In this document: positions 8,853 to 16,854 of the stretch, piece after piece
Layout: each line of letters begins with the position of its first letter
Position numbering within the stretch: position 1 is the stretch's first letter
From: Xanthobacteraceae bacterium
GTDB lineage: Bacteria > Pseudomonadota > Alphaproteobacteria > Rhizobiales > Xanthobacteraceae
Assembly (NCBI GenBank): GCA_019746355.1
Contig: JAIESC010000246.1
Span: 1 to 22,491 of the forward strand
Length of the DNA stretch: 22,491 nucleotides
Direction of reading: 5' to 3'
The notes under the pieces: model-generated
Database searches by the model: none
Told to the model about the DNA's origin: nothing
Seen by the model: only the letters and a program-made list of their open reading frames with translations
Position numbers and translations under genes: made by a program

Positions 8853-10295
8853 TCAGCCTTGTGCGGCAGCCGCCGGGCGGTCGCCGTGCGAGGAAAACTG
8901 ACGAACGAGCGCCTTGACGATCGGGCCCATCTTCGAGCCGAGCGAGCCCTTGATCATCACCGCGTCGCCGGCGCGCACCGCGCCAAGCACCTCCGCCTCG
9001 AGCGACGCAGATGTGTCGGCATAGCCGCCCTTGCGGCTGGAGGGAAGAGCCTCCCACAGCCCGCGATAGAGCGGACCGGCGCAGAACACCAGATCGACGG
9101 CGTTCCCGGTGATCGCCGCAGCGAGCCCGCTGTGCAACTCCGCGCCGCGCGGCCCGAGCTCCAGCATCTCGCCCAGCACCGCGATGCGCCGTCCGCGCGG
9201 GCCGATCGGCGCCTGGCCGAGCAGCGCGAGCGCCGCCCGCATCGAGGCGGGATTGGCGTTGTAGCTCTCGTCGATCAGCAGCGCCTGTCCGCCCGGGACG
9301 TCCAGCGTCTGCCGCGCGCCGCGCCCGCTCGGCGGCGCAAGCCCGGCAAGCGCCAGCGCCGAGACCGCGAGATCAGCACCGGCCAGCGTCGCCGCGGCCA
9401 ACACCGCGAGCGAGTTCTGCACGACGTGACGGCCCGGCGCGCCGAGCTTGTAGGTCACGTCATGACCGAGGATGTGCGCCTGCACGGTCGAGGAACCGGC
9501 CTGAAGCGCGAACTTGATCAGCCGCGCGTCGGCCTTGGCGTCCTCGCCGAACGAGATGATGCGGCTGACATTCGCGCCCCTGGCCTGCTTCTCCAGGCGG
9601 GCAAAGTGCGGATTGTCGCGGTTGATGACGGCCGCGCCGCCCGGCTCGAGCCCCAAGAAAATCTCCGCCTTGGCGTCGGCAATCGCCTCGACCGAGGGAA
9701 AGAACTCCAGATGCACCGGCTCGATGGTGGTGATGATTGCCACATGCGGCCGCACGAGCTTCGTGAGCGGCTCAATCTCGCCCGCATGGTTCATGCCCAT
9801 CTCGAGCACCGCATAGCGCGCGCTTTCCGGGCAGCGCGCGAGCGACAGCGGCACGCCCCAATGATTGTTGTAGGACGCCGCCGACGCATGCGTCTCGCCG
9901 TCCTTCGACAGCGCGAGCCACAGCGCCTCCTTGGTGCCGGTCTTGCCGACCGAGCCGGTGACGCCGACGAACCTGGCCTTGCTGCGCGCGCGCGCGGCAC
10001 GCGCCAGCGCAATCAGGCCTTCCAGCACGTCCGGCACCGCGAGCAGCGGCGCATCCTTGGGAAATTCATCGCGCTTTCTCGCCGCGACGACGGCAAGGCC
10101 GGCATTCTTCTTCAGTGCCGCCTCGACGAACTCATGACCGTCGCGCGCGTCGCCCTTGATCGCAAAGAACGCCTCGCCCGGCGCAATCGTCCGCGTGTCG
10201 ATCGACAGCCCGGTGATGCCGGACGGCAGCGAGCCGTGCTTCTCGGCGCCCATCGCCCTCGCCATCGCCTCGACCGTCCACAGCGGCGCGCTCAT
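8853..10295 (-). CDS. murF: UDP-MurNAc-tripeptide--D-alanyl-D-alanine ligase MurF
   Basis: MurF adds the D-Ala-D-Ala made by Ddl to the UDP-MurNAc tripeptide, finishing the cytoplasmic precursor. The 480-residue protein has [18 protein letters not shown] (31-48), the substrate-binding segment of MurF/MurE N-domains, the P-loop GSVGKTGTK (114-122) with the extra Gly typical of Mur[21 protein letters not shown] and [12 protein letters not shown], all MurF hallmarks. The ATG at 10295 overlaps the murE stop as ATGA and has GGAG and AAGG within 10 nt upstream. The C-terminus ends in an Ala/Gly-rich tail without known role. Confidence 0.97.
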   Translation of the reverse strand: MSAPLWTVEAMARAMGAEKHGSLPSGITGLSIDTRTIAPGEAFFAIKGDARDGHEFVEAALKKNAGLAVVAARKRDEFPKDAPLLAVPDVLEGLIALARAARARSKARFVGVTGSVGKTGTKEALWLALSKDGETHASAASYNNHWGVPLSLARCPESARYAVLEMGMNHAGEIEPLTKLVRPHVAIITTIEPVHLEFFPSVEAIADAKAEIFLGLEPGGAAVINRDNPHFARLEKQARGANVSRIISFGEDAKADARLIKFALQAGSSTVQAHILGHDVTYKLGAPGRHVVQNSLAVLAAATLAGADLAVSALALAGLAPPSGRGARQTLDVPGGQALLIDESYNANPASMRAALALLGQAPIGPRGRRIAVLGEMLELGPRGAELHSGLAAAITGNAVDLVFCAGPLYRGLWEALPSSRKGGYADTSASLEAEVLGAVRAGDAVMIKGSLGSKMGPIVKALVRQFSSHGDRPAAAAQG

Positions 10296-11746
10296 GCCAC
10301 CTTCTCCCGCAATGCCGCCTCGACCTCGTCGTGATCGCTGAATTCGAGCACGCGGTCGCCGATGATCTGGCCGCTTTCGTGTCCCTTGCCCGCAATCAAC
10401 AGCACGTCGCCGCGCTCAAGTGACGCAACCGAGCGGCGGATCGCCGCGCGGCGGTCGCCGATCTCGGACGCGCCGGGTGCGGCGGCGAGGATCGCCGCGC
10501 GGATCTGCTCCGGCTGCTCGTTGCGCGGATTGTCATCGGTGACGATCACCCTGTCGGCGTGCTGCGCGGCAATCGCGCCCATCAGCGGGCGCTTGCCGGC
10601 GTCGCGGTCGCCGCCCGCGCCGAACACGACGATCAGGTTGCGCTTCACATAAGGCCGCAGCGCCGCGAGTGCCTTCTCCAGCGCGTCGGGCTTGTGCGCG
10701 TAGTCGACAAAGATCGGCGCGCCGTTGCGCGCGCCGACGAGATCGAGCCTACCCTTCGCGCCCTTGAGCGACGACAGCGATGCGAACACCGCAGCGGGCT
10801 CGCCGCCGGTCGCAATCACGAGTCCCGCCGACACCAGCGCGTTCTCGACCTGGAACGCGCCGACCAGCGGCAGGTTGAGCGACCAGGTCTTGCCGCCATG
10901 CTCAAGCGTGAGCCGCTGGGCGAAGCCGTCGATCGCGGTTTCGACAAGTCGGATGCCATTGCCTTTTCGCCCGACGGTGATGAGCTTCAGCCCGCGCGTC
11001 CTCGCCGCCGCAACCACCGCATCGCTGTGCTCGTGGTCGACGTCGATCACCGCGGTGCCGCCCTCGACCACCAGCGCCTCGAACAGCCGAAGCTTGGCCG
11101 CCAGATAAGCCTCGACGCTCGGGTGGTAGTCGAGATGGTCGCGGCTCAGGTTCGTGAAACCGGCCGCCGCGACCCGCACGCCGTCGAGCCGGTGCTGGTC
11201 GAGGCCGTGCGATGACGCCTCCATCGCCAGATGGGTCACGCCTTCGTCGGCGAGTTCGTTCAGCGTGCGATGCAAGCCGATCGGATCGGGCGTGGTCAGC
11301 GAGCCGTAGATCTCCTTCTTCGGCGTCACCACGCCGATGGTGCCGAGGCTTGCGGCCTCATGGCCGAGCGACAGCCAGATCTGCCGCGTGAAGGCGGCCA
11401 CCGACGTCTTGCCGCTGGTGCCGGTCACCGCCGCGATCACCTTCGGCTGCTTCGGATAGAAGCGCGAGGCAGCCATAGCCAGTGCCCGCCGCGCATTTGC
11501 GACCGGCACGAACGCCGTTCCACCCGGCAGCGGAGCCTGCGGGGCCTTCTCGCCGACCACCGCCGCCGCGCCAGCCTTCGCGGCCGCCTCGGCATAGATC
11601 ATCCCGTCGGCTTTGGTGCCGGGCACCGCGACGAACACAAAGCCGCGCTTGACCGCGCGGCTGTCCGCGGTGATGCCGGTCACCTCGATCGCGCCGGTGC
11701 GCGCATCGAGCGAAGCCTGGTCGGGCAGGAGATCGGAAAGCTTCAT
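10292..11746 (-). CDS. murE: MurE, UDP-MurNAc-L-Ala-D-Glu--meso-diaminopimelate ligase
   Basis: MurE adds the third stem-peptide residue. The 484-residue protein has GITADSRAVKRGFVFVA (24-40), the P-loop GTSGKTS (109-115), SLTTPDP, MEASSHGLDQHR, NLSRDHLDYH and FVDYAHKPDALEKAL. A DNPRNE motif near residue 403 is the form that recognises meso-diaminopimelate rather than lysine, as expected for a Gram-negative cell wall; that point is family knowledge. The ATG at 11746 fits the family start but has no convincing ribosome site. It is preceded by a 116-bp gap after ftsI with several hairpins and overlaps murF at its end. Confidence 0.97.
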   Translation of the reverse strand: MKLSDLLPDQASLDARTGAIEVTGITADSRAVKRGFVFVAVPGTKADGMIYAEAAAKAGAAAVVGEKAPQAPLPGGTAFVPVANARRALAMAASRFYPKQPKVIAAVTGTSGKTSVAAFTRQIWLSLGHEAASLGTIGVVTPKKEIYGSLTTPDPIGLHRTLNELADEGVTHLAMEASSHGLDQHRLDGVRVAAAGFTNLSRDHLDYHPSVEAYLAAKLRLFEALVVEGGTAVIDVDHEHSDAVVAAARTRGLKLITVGRKGNGIRLVETAIDGFAQRLTLEHGGKTWSLNLPLVGAFQVENALVSAGLVIATGGEPAAVFASLSSLKGAKGRLDLVGARNGAPIFVDYAHKPDALEKALAALRPYVKRNLIVVFGAGGDRDAGKRPLMGAIAAQHADRVIVTDDNPRNEQPEQIRAAILAAAPGASEIGDRRAAIRRSVASLERGDVLLIAGKGHESGQIIGDRVLEFSDHDEVEAALREKVA

Positions 11747-11766
11747 CGTCGCCGCTTAGGTGAAAC

Positions 11767-11838
11767 GTGGCGGTGCCACAGCGCGCTTTCGCCTGCAAGA
11801 GGCGAAGCGGCTGACCCGGTCTATCAGGAACGCCGGGT
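11767..11838. other. cluster of three hairpins in the ftsI-murE gap
   Basis: Three perfect stems lie in 72 bases: GTGGC-GGT-GCCAC (11767-11779), TTCGCCT-GCAAG-AGGCGAA (11788-11806), and ACCCGG (11814-11819) with CCGGGT (11833-11838). No U-tract follows on the coding strand, so simple termination is unlikely. The cluster could protect or separate the ftsI and murE messages, or occlude the poorly defined murE ribosome site. The stems are seen; the function is inference. Confidence 0.4.
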
Positions 11839-11862
11839 CCGCTTCACGACCTTTTCCACGCC

Positions 11863-13656
11863 TTATTGCTTGACCTTGGCCAAAATAAGCTGGTCGGCAG
11901 GGGGCATGTCGAGGCGCGGCTCGATGCCGAGCAGCGGCGCGATCCGGGCGATCACCTTGCCCGCGGTCGGCGCGGCGTTCCAGCCGGAGGTCGCGTAGCC
12001 GTGCGTCTCGGGCAGGCCCTGCGGCTCGTCGAGCATGATCAGCAACTGATAGCGCGGCTTGTCGGCGGGCAGGATGGCGGTGAAGCTCGTCAACAGCTTG
12101 TTCTTGGAATAGCGGCCGTTGACCACCTTTTCCGAGGTGCCGGTCTTGCCGCCCACGTAATAGCCCTTCACCTCGGCCTTGGTCGCCGTCCCCTTCTCGG
12201 CGTTGAGCCGCATGATGTAGCGCATCTTGTCGCTGGTCTCGGGTTTGACCACCTGCTTGGCGAGCTTCATCGCCTCTTCGCGCGACCGCTTCATGAAGGT
12301 CGGCGGGATGAGATGGCCGCCGTTGACCAGCGCATTGATGCCGGCGACCGCCTGCAGCGGCGCAACCGACAGGCCGTGGCCGAAGGCGATGGTCACGGTG
12401 TTCAGCTCGCCCCAGCGCCTGGGAACGATCGGCTCGGCGCTTTCCGGCAGCTCGGTGCGCAGCCGGTCGAGCTGGCCGAGCTTCTTCAGGAACCATTTGT
12501 GGTGCTCGACGCCGAGGCCGAGCGCCAGCTTCGCGGTGCCGATGTTGGACGAATAGATGAACACCTCGGACAGCGACAGCATCCGGTTCTTGCCGTGGTA
12601 GTCGCCGATGCTGAACTTGCCGTAGCGCAGCGAGCCGCGCGCATCCACCATCGAGTTCAGATTGTACTTGCCGGAATCGAGCGCCATCGCCAGCGTCAGC
12701 GCCTTGAAGGTCGAGCCCATCTCGAACACGCCGGTGGTCAGGCGGTTGATGCGCAGCGGGTCGTTGGCCTGCTGCGGGCTGTTGGGGTCGTAGTCGGGCA
12801 GCGACACCATCGCGACGATCTCGCCGGTGTCGCAATCCACCACGAGGCCGGCCGCGGCCTTGACCTTGAACTTGATCGCGGCGGCAATCAGCTCGTCGCG
12901 CAGCGCGTGCTGCACGCGAAGATCGACCGCAAGCTCCACCGGCTTCTGCAGCCGGTCGGTCGCGAGCCCCGCCATGTGCAGCGCCTGCAAGCCGTGGCCG
13001 TCGAGCCACTTCTCGATGCCGGCGATGCCCTGGTTGTCGATGTTGACGTGGCCGATCAGGTGCGAGACCTCGGCGCTGTTCGGATAGACCCGCTTGTTCT
13101 CGGCGAGGAAGCCCACGCCCGGCAGGCCGAGCCGGTAGATGTCGCGGCGCTGCTTGGTGGTGATCTCGCGCTTGAGCCAGACGAAGCCGCGCTTGGAGCC
13201 GAGCCGCTCGCGCAGCTCGCCGGCATCGAGGTCCGGCACCACCGCGGTCAGGAGCTCGGTCGCCTCGTCCACGTCGATCATGCGGCGCGGCTCGGCGAAC
13301 AGCGACGGCGTGCGGACGTCGGTTGCGAGGATCAGGCCGTTGCGGTCGAGGATGTCGGGACGCGCGGTCGCGACCGCGTCGCGCCCTGCGCCGCGCTTCA
13401 CGAAGTGACTTTCCGGCACCACGGCAAACATCACCAGGCGGATGGCGATCACCGAATACACCGCGCCGAACGCAAGAATGGCGAGGCCGATACGGGCCCG
13501 CGCCTTGGCGTTGCGGTCGACGTTGCGCCCGTAGAGCAGCGTCCGCAGCATGCGGCGACGCCAAGGCTCGGAGCAGGGCGCGGTCCGCGGCTGTGCACGC
13601 CGCTCGGACGAGGCCTGCTCAGGTGCCGGCATATCGGAATAGGTCTGCGCGTCCAT
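11863..13656 (-). CDS. ftsI: FtsI (PBP3), septal peptidoglycan transpeptidase
   Basis: FtsI is the monofunctional class B penicillin-binding protein that crosslinks septal peptidoglycan in the periplasm, working with FtsW. The 597-residue protein has a basic cytoplasmic N-tail of about 55 residues, one membrane anchor at roughly 56-79, a dimerisation domain with RPDILDRNG (99-107), and the transpeptidase domain with all three active-site motifs: S-T-F-K at 315-318, S-S-N at 369-371 and K-T-G-T at 504-507. The ATG at 13656 lies 6 bp after the ftsL stop. The long charged N-tail is common in alphaproteobacterial FtsI. A 116-bp gap follows before murE. Confidence 0.96.
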   Translation of the reverse strand: MDAQTYSDMPAPEQASSERRAQPRTAPCSEPWRRRMLRTLLYGRNVDRNAKARARIGLAILAFGAVYSVIAIRLVMFAVVPESHFVKRGAGRDAVATARPDILDRNGLILATDVRTPSLFAEPRRMIDVDEATELLTAVVPDLDAGELRERLGSKRGFVWLKREITTKQRRDIYRLGLPGVGFLAENKRVYPNSAEVSHLIGHVNIDNQGIAGIEKWLDGHGLQALHMAGLATDRLQKPVELAVDLRVQHALRDELIAAAIKFKVKAAAGLVVDCDTGEIVAMVSLPDYDPNSPQQANDPLRINRLTTGVFEMGSTFKALTLAMALDSGKYNLNSMVDARGSLRYGKFSIGDYHGKNRMLSLSEVFIYSSNIGTAKLALGLGVEHHKWFLKKLGQLDRLRTELPESAEPIVPRRWGELNTVTIAFGHGLSVAPLQAVAGINALVNGGHLIPPTFMKRSREEAMKLAKQVVKPETSDKMRYIMRLNAEKGTATKAEVKGYYVGGKTGTSEKVVNGRYSKNKLLTSFTAILPADKPRYQLLIMLDEPQGLPETHGYATSGWNAAPTAGKVIARIAPLLGIEPRLDMPPADQLILAKVKQ

Positions 13657-13662
13657 CCCCGC

Positions 13663-14064
13663 CTATCTCTGCTCTGACTTTTTCTCGGTCTTCTTCTTGG
13701 GTTTGGCCGGCACGCTGCCGGTGGGCGTGGTTTCCGGATTCTCGATTATCGCGGCGATGGCGTCGGCGGCCTGCGGCTGCACCACGGTGGGCGGCTTTTC
13801 CGGCAGGCCCTGGAGCGAGTCGAACTGCGTGGGCTCCGCCGGGCGAAGCTGAAGATGGCGGCGCGACAGGCTCTGGATGCGCGCGGGATTGTCGAGGGTC
13901 GCCCACTCGGCGCGAAGCGCCGCGATCGCGTCGCGCTCGCGGCGCACGTCGACCCGCATCTTGGCGACGCGCTCGGCCCGCAGCGTCGACTCGAACTTGA
14001 TCTCGTAGACATAGGCCGCGGCCGCCACGAGCAGGATCAGCGCGCAGAAGTGCAGGATGCGCAT
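13663..14064 (-). CDS. ftsL: FtsL-like septum protein
   Basis: FtsL is a small bitopic divisome protein that with FtsB links FtsQ to FtsW/FtsI. The 133-residue product has a membrane segment at about 3-21 (FCALILLVAAAAYVYEI), then an Arg/Glu-rich heptad-like region at about 28-56 (RAERVAKMRVDVRRERDAI) followed by LRAEWATLDNPARIQ, which matches alphaproteobacterial FtsL. The C-terminal third (from about 90) is Pro/Lys-rich and low in complexity. FtsL is poorly conserved, so the call relies on topology, the LDNPARIQ pattern and its place between rsmH and ftsI. The ATG at 14064 has a strong GGGGAGG site and starts 2 bp after the rsmH stop. Confidence 0.88.
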   Translation of the reverse strand: MRILHFCALILLVAAAAYVYEIKFESTLRAERVAKMRVDVRRERDAIAALRAEWATLDNPARIQSLSRRHLQLRPAEPTQFDSLQGLPEKPPTVVQPQAADAIAAIIENPETTPTGSVPAKPKKKTEKKSEQR

Positions 14065-14066
14065 GC

Positions 14067-15098
14067 TCAGCCTCCCCTCATGACGTCATCGAGGGACGGC
14101 AGGCGCGGCAGGAGTTGCGCCGGATCGAAATCGCGCGGCGGCGCGGCGGTGCGCTCGGCGGCGCGGAGCTTGGCGGAGCGGGCGCGCGGATTGGCGGCGA
14201 TTTCGGCGGCATCGGCAACGATCGGACGCCGGTTCACCAGCGCGAAGGTCGGCGTTTCCGCCTCGACCTCCGGCATATGCCGCGAAACATTGACCGTGCG
14301 GCTGCGTTCGGCCAGGAACGTCTTGACGATGCGGTCCTCGAGCGAATGAAAGCTCACCACCGCGAGCCGGCCGGAGGGCTTCAAAATCCGCTCGGCTGCG
14401 GCCAGAGCCTCCGCAAGCTCGTTCAATTCCTCGTTCACGAACATCCGCAGCGCCTGGAACGTGCGCGTCGCCGGATGAATCTGTCCCGGCCGCGCGTGCA
14501 CCACGCGCTCGACGATGCCGGCGAGCGACCGGGTGGTTTCAATCGGCGCCTGCTTGCGCGCCGCAACGATGGCGCGAGCGACCGCGCGGGAGTGCCGCTC
14601 CTCGCCGAGCTGGAAGATGATATCGGCAAGGTCGCGCTCGGATGCGCGTGCGATGACGTCGGCCGCGCTCGGCCCCTCGCCGCCCATCCGCATGTCGAGC
14701 GGACCGTCGAGCCGGAACGAGAAGCCGCGCTCCGCCTCGTCGAGCTGCATGGACGACACGCCGATGTCCAGCACGACGCCGTCCACCTGCTCGTGTCCGA
14801 ATTTCTTGGCGACCTCGTCGAGCGCGGAGAAGCGCTCCTCGACCACGGTCAGGCGGCCGTTCGCGGCGGCGACCAGATCGGCGCTTGCCGCCACCGCGCT
14901 CTGATCGCGGTCGATCGCAACGACTTGGGTGCCGGCTGCTTCAAGAATCGCGCGGCTGTAGCCGCCCGCGCCGAACGTGCCGTCGATATAGATGCCGCCG
15001 TCGCGCAGGTTCAACGCGTCAAGCGCGGCGCGCCCGAGCACGGGAACATGACGGGCCGGTCCGCCAGCGACAGACGAGCCGTCGCTGCCCGCCATCAT
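14067..15098 (-). CDS. rsmH: RsmH (MraW), 16S rRNA m4C1402 methyltransferase
   Basis: RsmH methylates N4 of C1402 in 16S rRNA using S-adenosylmethionine. The 343-residue protein has [13 protein letters not shown] near 17-29, the SAM-binding [11 protein letters not shown] (38-48), [33 protein letters not shown], and [15 protein letters not shown] in the C-terminal part, all family hallmarks. Two adjacent ATGs at 15098 and 15095 are the best starts because only about 15 residues then precede HVPVL, as in the family; the open frame continues to 15311 but that extra stretch is Gly/Arg-rich with no family match, so I treat it as leader. It is the first gene of the cluster here; no mraZ precedes it. 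Confidence 0.95.
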   Translation of the reverse strand: MMAGSDGSSVAGGPARHVPVLGRAALDALNLRDGGIYIDGTFGAGGYSRAILEAAGTQVVAIDRDQSAVAASADLVAAANGRLTVVEERFSALDEVAKKFGHEQVDGVVLDIGVSSMQLDEAERGFSFRLDGPLDMRMGGEGPSAADVIARASERDLADIIFQLGEERHSRAVARAIVAARKQAPIETTRSLAGIVERVVHARPGQIHPATRTFQALRMFVNEELNELAEALAAAERILKPSGRLAVVSFHSLEDRIVKTFLAERSRTVNVSRHMPEVEAETPTFALVNRRPIVADAAEIAANPRARSAKLRAAERTAAPPRDFDPAQLLPRLPSLDDVMRGG

Positions 15099-15370
15099 TC
15101 CCGTGCCCCGAGCGAGCCTTCCGCCGCTCTCTCGGAACCCGGCCGGCTGACAGGCGCGCACACCCCCGCGGTGGCCCCCGCGTTGTGCACCCCACACCGG
15201 CCAGGCTCCCAGATCGGAGACGTGGAACTCACCACGAAGCGCTCCATAGACCTTGCAGTTCAACATGTTACGCCCGGCGTCCGGAGTTGCTGCGGTGATC
15301 ATGAATGGCACGGACGCAAGACGGATAAGGCGCGGGCGGCCCCTTGCTGGAACCGGTTCGCAATCAGGGA

Positions 15371-15390
15371 TTAACGCGGTTTAAGATTAA
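15371..15390. promoter_or_regulatory. TTAA cluster, near-match to a CtrA site
   Basis: TTAA occurs at 15371-15374, 15381-15384 and 15387-15390, an AT-rich island in very GC-rich DNA. The CtrA cell-cycle regulator of alphaproteobacteria binds TTAA-N7-TTAA and often controls division genes; here the nearest spacing is N6, one base short. It lies about 270 bp upstream of the rsmH start. This is suggestive only. Confidence 0.25.
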
Positions 15391-15539
15391 GGAATCGTTT
15401 GCAATGCGAACGAATTCCCTCTGGCGCGACGGGACCCGCAGCAGGGTGAATCTCGCCAGCGGACAATGCGCGTACACGGCGACGCGTTCCCTGAGCGAAC
15501 ATGTTCACGAGCGCGCGGGTTCCAGCTTTGCGAGTTCCC

Positions 15540-15565
15540 GGAACATTCGCTGGAGACCGGACGTT
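15540..15565 (+). promoter_or_regulatory. EcfG-type general stress promoter for the PRC-barrel gene
   Basis: GGAAC at 15540-15544 and CGTT at 15562-15565 are separated by exactly 17 bases. This is the promoter pattern (GGAAC-N16/17-CGTT) of EcfG, the general stress sigma factor of alphaproteobacteria. It points at the PRC-barrel gene and leaves a leader of roughly 65-70 bases before the ATG at 15637. PRC-barrel proteins are common members of this regulon, which supports the call. The motif is short, so a chance match is possible. Confidence 0.62.
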
Positions 15566-15636
15566 GGCTTTGCTGACGGGGGCTTCCGCTCAAGGACGGG
15601 GGATCTCAATCCAAGTCCACTCCCAGGAGGATCCCA

Positions 15637-16209
15637 ATGCTGAAGAAACTGATGCTCACGACGGCGCTCACCGGTCTGGTGATCGGCGCAGCCGTCGCCG
15701 AAGGCACGCCACCTGCGCCCAGTGCACCGAGCCCGCCGGCCGAGCAATCGTCGCCGCCTGCGACGCCTCTGGCCAAATCGCCTGAGATGACGTCGCCTGC
15801 GCCGGGCGCGAGCGCGGCAAGGTTCGTCAACTCGCAGCGATCCGACCAATTCCTGGCGTCGAAGTTCAAGGGCACCGACGTGGTCGGCCATGAAAACGAG
15901 AAAATCGGCGACGTCAGCGACATCCTGTTCGACAAGGATGGCAAGATCCAAGCCTACGTGATCGGCGTCGGCGGCTTCCTCGGCATCGGCGCGAAGGACG
16001 TGGCGCTTGCTCCGACCGCGTTCCAGGTCGTGCCCGGCGACAAGTCGAAGAACGAAGCCGACAAGCTCAAGCTCTCCATGACCAAGGACGAGTTGAAGCA
16101 GGCCTCGACGTTCGAGCCGTACAAGGCGCCGAGCGCGACGACCGGCATGGGCGGCGGCGCGGGCTCGCGTCCGGGCGGCGCACCGGCCGGCGGCGGCATG
16201 GCACGGTAG
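15637..16209 (+). CDS. exported PRC-barrel domain protein
   Basis: The 190-residue protein starts with a clear signal peptide (K-K, then LMLTTALTGLVIGAAVA, cleavage expected near residue 21-22), so it should be periplasmic. Residues 22-58 are Pro/Ser/Ala-rich linker. A PRC-barrel domain follows at about 66-150, with the characteristic LASKFKGTDVVGHENEKIGDV and DILFDKDGKIQAYVIGVGGFLG segments and a VALAPTAFQVV strand. The tail from about 165 is Gly/Pro-rich. The ATG at 15637 has AGGAGG 7 nt upstream. The exact function of such proteins is not established; the EcfG-type promoter suggests a role in stress. It is transcribed away from the cell-wall cluster and ends at a strong hairpin terminator. 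Confidence 0.93.
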   Translation: MLKKLMLTTALTGLVIGAAVAEGTPPAPSAPSPPAEQSSPPATPLAKSPEMTSPAPGASAARFVNSQRSDQFLASKFKGTDVVGHENEKIGDVSDILFDKDGKIQAYVIGVGGFLGIGAKDVALAPTAFQVVPGDKSKNEADKLKLSMTKDELKQASTFEPYKAPSATTGMGGGAGSRPGGAPAGGGMAR

Positions 16210-16256
16210 TCGTAAGCGTGCGTTGAGTTCTAGTCAGTCAGCGTTGAGTGAGTGCT

Positions 16257-16288
16257 GATCCAGGCCCCGGGAAACCGGGGCCTGGATC
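16257..16288 (+). terminator. strong hairpin terminator after the PRC-barrel gene
   Basis: GATCCAGGCCCCGG (16257-16270), loop GAAA, CCGGGGCCTGGATC (16275-16288) is a perfect 14-bp stem closed by a GNRA tetraloop, 47 bases after the PRC-barrel stop codon. The run after it (GCGTTTG) is only a weak U-tract, as is common in GC-rich alphaproteobacteria. The symmetric stem could also stop transcripts arriving from the right on the minus strand. Confidence 0.72.
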
Positions 16289-16466
16289 GCGTTTGCCGCC
16301 AGCGCAGTTTTCACTTGAACATGGGCGCCGCCAGCCGACATGGCGGCGGGCCATCCATCACGGGTTCACAATGTCAAAGAGCCCGGCGGGACATGGGTCA
16401 ACGCTCCGGGAAATCATCGGCACCCGGCCGCCGTCCGTCCTGTCCGCCTCGAAACAGATCGAGGAG

Positions 16467-16593
16467 GGTGAAGCGCCGCAAAGCGCTGGTGCGGAACGCC
16501 GCACCCGTGGCCACCTTGCGGTCAGGCCAGTCCCTTCAGCGGAAGGGACGGCCGGCCCATGACGCGGACCGGCGCGCCTTGCGGCGCTTCACC
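16467..16593. repeat. 20-bp inverted repeat enclosing a multi-branched fold
   Basis: The left arm at 16467-16486 (GGTGAAGCGCCGCAAAGCGC) and right arm at 16574-16593 are complementary at 19 of 20 positions. The single mismatch is A-C if the plus strand is RNA, but a G-U pair if the minus strand is RNA. The 87 enclosed bases form their own perfect hairpins: GTGCGG-AACG-CCGCAC (16489-16504), GTCCCTT-CAGCGG-AAGGGAC (16530-16549, extendable by GGCC/GGCC at 16525-16528 and 16550-16553), and GCCGG with CCGGC (16551-16573, competing with that extension). The whole would be a cloverleaf-like junction. It has no tRNA features. It may be a structured RNA or a palindromic mobile element. Confidence 0.6.
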
Positions 16594-16731
16594 GCGGTGA
16601 TTTCCGTGGAGCCTGGCCCCACACGCTCGGGTCGCGCTTTCGTGCCGGCGAGATTGTTCACCGGTCGTACAGCTGGCTCCCAGCTAGCGGGTCATAGTGC
16701 CCAAAGGCGGGGTCCCGAGGCGCCCCGAGGT

Positions 16732-16752
16732 GTCCGGGTGACAAGCCCGGAC
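16732..16752. other. perfect 7-bp hairpin
   Basis: GTCCGGG (16732-16738), loop TGACAAG, CCCGGAC (16746-16752). It is part of the hairpin-rich stretch downstream of the leftward LexA-box promoter. It has no U-tract on either strand, so it is not a simple terminator. Confidence 0.45.
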
Positions 16753-16824
16753 CCGCAGGCACCGCTCCCCGCTCCACCAACAGCAGTCACCGGTTGACGC
16801 CCTCGAACGAGCGGGGATGGTCTG

Positions 16825-16854
16825 GATATAGAACAAACAGAGAACAAGAGTCAA
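16825..16854 (-). promoter_or_regulatory. leftward sigma70-like promoter with a LexA (SOS) box in its spacer
   Basis: On the minus strand TTGACT (16854..16849) and TATATC (16830..16825) are separated by 18 bases. Within that spacer lies GTTC-N7-GTTC, seen on the plus strand as GAAC (16831-16834), AAACAGA, GAAC (16842-16845). GTTC-N7-GTTC is the LexA operator of alphaproteobacteria, and a position between -35 and -10 is ideal for repression. Transcription would start near 16818 and run left through the hairpin-rich stretch. No SOS gene is seen downstream within the window, and the gene to the right (the monooxygenase) is transcribed toward this site, not away from it. Confidence 0.62.

Larger units (their letters stand above)
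15099..15636. other. divergent intergenic region between rsmH and the PRC-barrel gene
   Basis: These 538 bases hold no convincing gene on either strand; in particular no mraZ reading frame is seen upstream of rsmH. They must contain the promoter of the cell-wall cluster (leftward) and of the PRC-barrel gene (rightward). The part next to rsmH (15163-15182) has a direct repeat of CCCCCGCG 12 bp apart. Around 15371-15390 there is an AT-rich patch with three TTAA words. The right part carries the EcfG-type promoter listed separately. No clear sigma70 promoter for rsmH could be identified. Confidence 0.7.

Noticed and set aside
291..10334. Many long plus-strand open frames opposite the cell-wall genes
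   Set aside because: They mirror the codon structure of the real minus-strand genes, are rich in Arg, His and Asp, and have no family features.
16467..16593. tRNA, tmRNA or RNase P RNA
   Set aside because: The cloverleaf-like fold lacks a T-loop, an anticodon arm of proper size and a 3' CCA pattern, and none of the conserved RNase P or tmRNA blocks is present here or elsewhere in the gap.
16252..16797. Plus-strand open frame of 181 codons in the gene-free region
   Set aside because: It is Arg/Ser/Pro-rich with no family motifs, no ribosome site, and its bases are taken up by inverted repeats; GC-rich DNA produces such frames easily. A second overlapping frame (16371-16562) was rejected for the same reasons.
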